Shown here: positions 60,647 through 64,000 of the stretch, in pieces
How positions within the stretch are numbered: the first letter of the stretch is position 1
Layout of the letters: each line of letters begins with the position of its first letter
Source of the DNA: Streptomyces sp. LBL
GTDB taxonomy: Bacteria > Actinomycetota > Actinomycetes > Streptomycetales > Streptomycetaceae
Assembly (NCBI RefSeq): GCF_029893585.1
Contig: NZ_JARXYX010000030.1
Location: 1-64,000, forward strand
Reading direction: 5' to 3'
DNA length: 64,000 bases
Made by a program: the position numbers and the translations under genes
The notes under the pieces: model-generated
What the model saw: the letters and a program-made list of their open reading frames with translations, nothing else
The model's database searches: none
What the model was told of the DNA's origin: nothing

Positions 60647-62093
60647 GCGCCCCCGGCAGCCGGACCGTCGCCACCGTGCCGCCGCCCTCCGCGCGGGCCA
60701 GCGTGACCTCGCCGCCCGCCTGCTGGATCGTGCGGGCGACGATCGACAGGCCGAGGCCGGAGCCCGGCAGCGCTCGCGCCGACGGGGAGCGCCAGAAGCG
60801 GTCGAAGACGTGGGGGAGTTCGTCGGCGGGGATGCCGGGGCCGTGATCGCGGACCGTCAGCGCGCCCTCGCTCAGCCCCACCTCGATCGTGCCGCCCTCG
60901 GGGCTGAACTTCACCGCGTTGTCGAGGATGTTGACGATCGCCCGCTCCAAAGCCGAGGGTTCCGCCCGTACGTACCAGGGCTGGAGATCGGTGGCGATGG
61001 TCAGCTCCGGGCCACGGAGCCGGGCGCGACGCAGGGCGGCCTCCACCGTGTCCCGCAGCGAGATCACCTGGACGCGCTCACCCTGCTGCCCCTCCGAACG
61101 GGACAGCTCCTGCAGGTCGCCGATCAGCGCGGCCAGCTCGGTCATCTGCGCCTTCACCGAGGCGAGCAGCGCCTTGCGGTCGGCCGGGGGGATCGGGCGG
61201 CCTGTTTCCTCGCTGCGGGTGAGGAGTTCGATGTTCGTACGCAACGACGTCAGCGGCGTGCGGAGTTCGTGGCCGGCGTCCGCGATGAGTTGTTGCTGCA
61301 GCTCATGGGAGTTGGCGAGGGCTGAGGTCATGGAGTTGAAGGAGTGGGAGAGACGGGCGACTTCGTCCTCGCTGTCCTCCTCCACGGGAATGCGGATGCT
61401 CAGGTCCTCGGTACGGGCGACGCGTTCGACGGCTTCGGTCAGCCTGTCGATCGGGCGCAGGCCCGCACGGGCGACCGCGAGTCCGGCGGCTCCGGCGCCG
61501 ACGACTCCGACTCCGGAGACGAGGAGCAGGATCAACGCGAGGTCGTTGAGGGTGGACTGGGTGTTCTTCAGGGGGACGGCGACGACGAGAGCCGTGTCGG
61601 GGTAGAGCGCGGGCGGCGCGCCGGGGCCCTGGCTGATGAGCAGCGGGACGGTCAGTACGCGTACCGCGTTGCCGTTCGCGTCGGTCCCGTTGCGGAACGT
61701 GCCCTGTCCAGGGGCGGCGCTCTTGATCACGTTCTGGTCGGCGTCGGTGATCTCGACCGTGCCCTCGGAGTTCGCCGAGACGCAGGACCTCCCGTCCGCA
61801 TCGACCAGCTGGAGGTACACGCTGTTGTGCGCCCGCAGAGCGCTGGCCTTGTCTGCCTGCGGAGTCTGCGGAGCCTGTGGGCATGCCCGGAGCAGGAGTT
61901 GTACGTCGCCGAGTTCCTGCGGCTTCGCCCCCTCCTGCAGATCCGCGTCGAGTTGGTCGTACAGCTTGCCCTGGACGATGAACCAGCAGGTCACCGCCAC
62001 CGCCGCCACCGCGAACGCCACCGCCGCCGCCACCAGCAGCGCCAGTCGGGACCGGATCGGCAGGGACCGGAACCGGCGTACGACCTTCCTCAC
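60621..62093 (-). CDS. Sensor histidine kinase
   Basis: 490 residues from a GTG at 62093 overlapping the regulator stop. Two transmembrane helices flank an extracellular domain of about 150 residues. Then HAMP, the His box DAGHELRTPLTSL, N box NILDNAVKFSP, G1 DHGPGIP and G2 GSGLGLSIV. It pairs with the regulator upstream. By position it is SCO4155-like (from memory). Confidence 0.9.
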   Translation of the reverse strand: MRKVVRRFRSLPIRSRLALLVAAAVAFAVAAVAVTCWFIVQGKLYDQLDADLQEGAKPQELGDVQLLLRACPQAPQTPQADKASALRAHNSVYLQLVDADGRSCVSANSEGTVEITDADQNVIKSAAPGQGTFRNGTDANGNAVRVLTVPLLISQGPGAPPALYPDTALVVAVPLKNTQSTLNDLALILLLVSGVGVVGAGAAGLAVARAGLRPIDRLTEAVERVARTEDLSIRIPVEEDSEDEVARLSHSFNSMTSALANSHELQQQLIADAGHELRTPLTSLRTNIELLTRSEETGRPIPPADRKALLASVKAQMTELAALIGDLQELSRSEGQQGERVQVISLRDTVEAALRRARLRGPELTIATDLQPWYVRAEPSALERAIVNILDNAVKFSPEGGTIEVGLSEGALTVRDHGPGIPADELPHVFDRFWRSPSARALPGSGLGLSIVARTIQQAGGEVTLARAEGGGTVATVRLPGAPTAPPEVP

Positions 62094-62827
62094 TCGGCGC
62101 CGCCCTGCCGCAGTACGTAGCCCACACCCCGCACCGTGTGCACGAGCCGCGGCTCGCCGCCCGCCTCCGTCTTGCGGCGCAGGTACATCACGTACACGTC
62201 CAGCGAGTTCGACGACGGCTCGAAGTCGAAGCCCCAGACCGCCTTCAGGATCTGCTCGCGGGTGAGGACCTGACGCGGGTGTGCCAGGAACATCTCCAGG
62301 AGCGTGAACTCGGTCCGGGTCAGCTCCACCGGTCGGCCGCCCCGCGTGACCTCACGGGTCGCGAGATCCATCCGCAGGTCGGCGAAGGTGAGCGCGTCGT
62401 CCGACTCCATCGCCCCCGCGCCGGCCGCCGCCGCGTACGAGCTGCGGCGCAGCAGCGCGCGGACGCGGGCGAAGAGTTCGTCGAGTTCGAAGGGCTTGAC
62501 CAGGTAGTCGTCGGCGCCCGCGTCGAGTCCGGTGACCCGGTCGCCGACCGTGTCGCGGGCCGTGAGCATCAGGATCGGTGTCGTGTCGCCGGCCCCGCGG
62601 ATGCGCCGCGCGGCGGTCAGGCCGTCCATGCGCGGCATCTGGATGTCCAGGACCACCAGGTCGGGCTGGTACGCGGACGCCTTCTCCAGCGCGTCCGCGC
62701 CGTCGACCGCGACCTCCGTGTCGTAGCCCTCGAAGGCGAGGCTGCGCTGGAGTGCTTCGCGCACCGCCGGCTCGTCGTCGACGATCAGGATGCGCTGGGT
62801 GTCACGGTCGCCTTCGGCGGGGCTCAT
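62090..62827 (-). CDS. OmpR-family response regulator
   Basis: 245 residues with GAGGAATC before the ATG. Receiver Asp in LVVLDIQMPRMDGL, switch region MLTARD, Lys in DDYLVKPF, and an OmpR winged helix LTRTEFTLLEMFLAHPRQVL and VDVYVMYLRRK-type end. It is translated with the kinase through a 4-base overlap. It probably controls the HtrA gene next to it. Confidence 0.95.
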   Translation of the reverse strand: MSPAEGDRDTQRILIVDDEPAVREALQRSLAFEGYDTEVAVDGADALEKASAYQPDLVVLDIQMPRMDGLTAARRIRGAGDTTPILMLTARDTVGDRVTGLDAGADDYLVKPFELDELFARVRALLRRSSYAAAAGAGAMESDDALTFADLRMDLATREVTRGGRPVELTRTEFTLLEMFLAHPRQVLTREQILKAVWGFDFEPSSNSLDVYVMYLRRKTEAGGEPRLVHTVRGVGYVLRQGGAE

Positions 62828-62929
62828 GGGCGTGATTCCTCGGGTGCGGTGGGGCGGGCGGGCTGACGTCGGTGGATGCTTTCAGCCTCGCACGGGTCCC
62901 GGGGTCACGGACGGAGGAGTCGGGTGGGA

Positions 62930-64000
62930 TCAGCTGTCGGAGCCGCCCGCCCGCAGCGTGGCGAGGTCGGCCTTGACGGTGTTGACCGGGATGGCGAAGC
63001 CGAGGCCCACGCTGCCCGCGTCGGACGAGGACGATCCGGCGGCGGCCGAGTACATCGCCGAGTTGATCCCGATGATGTTGCCGTTCATGTCGATCAGCGC
63101 GCCGCCGGAGTTGCCGGGGTTGAGCGAGGCGTCCGTCTGGAGCGCTTTGTACGTCGTCGTGGACGAGCCGGTGTCGCCGTTGAACTGCCGGCCGCCGAAC
63201 TCGAACGGCCACTGGCCGTTGCCGCCCTGTTGCTGTTGCTGTTGCTGCTGGCCCTCGCCGGTGGAGACGGTGACATCGCGGGCCAGGGCGGAGACGATGC
63301 CGCTGGTGACGGTGCCGGTCAGGCCCTCGGGGGAGCCGATCGCCACGACCTGGTCGCCGACCTGGACACCGGAGGAGTCGCCGAGGATGGCCGTCGCCAG
63401 ACCGGAGGCGTTCTCCAGCTTGATCAGGGCGAGGTCCTTCTTGCTGTCGGTGCCGACGACCTTCGCGGTGTACGTCCTGCCGTTGCTCGTGCTCACCTTG
63501 ATCGAACTGGCGCCGGAGACGACGTGGTTGTTGGTGATGATCTCGCCGGCGCTGGTGATGATCACGCCCGAGCCGGTGGAATCGCCGGCGTTCGAGTTGG
63601 CTTTGATCTCGACGATGCTCGGACTGACCGCCTTGGCGACTCCGGCGACGGTCCCCTTGTCGGCGGAGGGCACCACGTTTGTGCTGGTACTGCTGCTGAC
63701 GGCGACCGTGTCGGTACCGGTCAGCTCCTGGATGCCGTACGCCGTCCCGCCGCCTATCGCCGCGGCGACGATCGCCACGGCGGCGATCAGCGGGACCGGA
63801 CCCCGGGTGCGCTTCCTGGGTGCTGCGACGGGCGCGGGCCCGAACCCGGACCCGGGCCCGGGCCCGGGGAAGGCGGGCGGTTGGGCCGGCGGGGGCGGCC
63901 ACTCGGGGTTCACCGGGTTCGCCGGGTTCGCCGGGTTCGCCGGGTTCACGGGGGAGGCGGAGTGCTGCTGCTGGGGGTACGCGGACTCGTGGCCGTGCCC
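62930..64000 (-). CDS. HtrA/DegP-type trypsin-like serine protease, 5' end outside the window
   Basis: The frame is open to the window edge; 356 residues are visible. N-terminal Pro/Asn/Ala-rich region with an NPANPANPANP repeat, then a transmembrane helix. Protease triad: His in ITNNHVV, Asp in KKDLALIKL and Ser in NPGNSGGAL. A Gln-rich run (about nine Gln) is inserted between strands. No PDZ domain follows the protease in the visible part. It likely degrades damaged proteins at the cell surface. Confidence 0.9.
   Translation of the reverse strand, partial: GHGHESAYPQQQHSASPVNPANPANPANPVNPEWPPPPAQPPAFPGPGPGSGFGPAPVAAPRKRTRGPVPLIAAVAIVAAAIGGGTAYGIQELTGTDTVAVSSSTSTNVVPSADKGTVAGVAKAVSPSIVEIKANSNAGDSTGSGVIITSAGEIITNNHVVSGASSIKVSTSNGRTYTAKVVGTDSKKDLALIKLENASGLATAILGDSSGVQVGDQVVAIGSPEGLTGTVTSGIVSALARDVTVSTGEGQQQQQQQQGGNGQWPFEFGGRQFNGDTGSSTTTYKALQTDASLNPGNSGGALIDMNGNIIGINSAMYSAAAGSSSSDAGSVGLGFAIPVNTVKADLATLRAGGSDS

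Overview
The window is very GC-rich, uses GTG starts freely, and carries gene families typical of Streptomyces: XRE/DUF397 pairs, mycothiol synthase, pstSCAB, ppk with a CHAD gene, and a cmd-type membrane cluster. From memory, the conserved backbone (cmdA-F, SLT-NlpC, PAP2, FAD oxidase, pst/pit, Nudix, CHAD, ppk, mshD, 5'-nucleotidase, kinase/regulator/HtrA) matches S. coelicolor around SCO4126 to SCO4157. That comparison was not run here. No rRNA, tRNA or CRISPR array was recognised.

Layout. 0-10.7 kb is an accessory, decayed region: IS256 and IS5-type transposase remnants, two large intact genes (a 1207-aa multi-repeat bulb-lectin protein and a roughly 1350-aa partner with amphipathic helices), then broken genes including a serine recombinase lacking its active-site region. 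10.7-19 kb has a GNAT gene and the six-gene cmd cluster, which resembles a type IV secretion core. 19.6-26.4 kb is a set of small regulator/effector modules (TetR-SDR, MarR-VOC, XRE-DUF397) plus a trypsin-like protease. 26.6-46.6 kb is core: cell-wall hydrolase, PAP2, FAD oxidase, the phosphate system (PHO box, pstSCAB, pit, DUF47), a CsoR-like repressor, Nudix/CHAD/ppk, mshD and a secreted 5'-nucleotidase. 46.7-60.6 kb is accessory again: Uma2, a LysR-SDR cassette bounded by a 58-bp direct repeat, XRE-DUF397, a cupin next to a MarR gene cut by an IS630-type remnant, MerR-hydrolase, Imm49, a pectate lyase-pectinesterase fusion, and two toxin-antitoxin-like pairs. 60.6-64 kb returns to the core with a two-component system and an HtrA protease that runs off the end.

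How the genes work together. The largest theme is phosphate: high-affinity uptake (Pst), low-affinity uptake (Pit with DUF47), polyphosphate (Ppk with CHAD), phosphate release outside the cell (5'-nucleotidase) and a PAP2 phosphatase. A PHO box lies before pstS and a strong hairpin between pstS and pstC. Several regulators sit back to back with their target and a visible palindrome lies between or beside the pair (SDR/TetR, VOC/MarR, SDR/LysR, hydrolase/MerR); these look like self-contained cassettes. The least explained items are the lectin-repeat protein with its partner, and the cmd machine, which has no visible relaxase in this window and whose VirD4-like subunit lacks an obvious P-loop.
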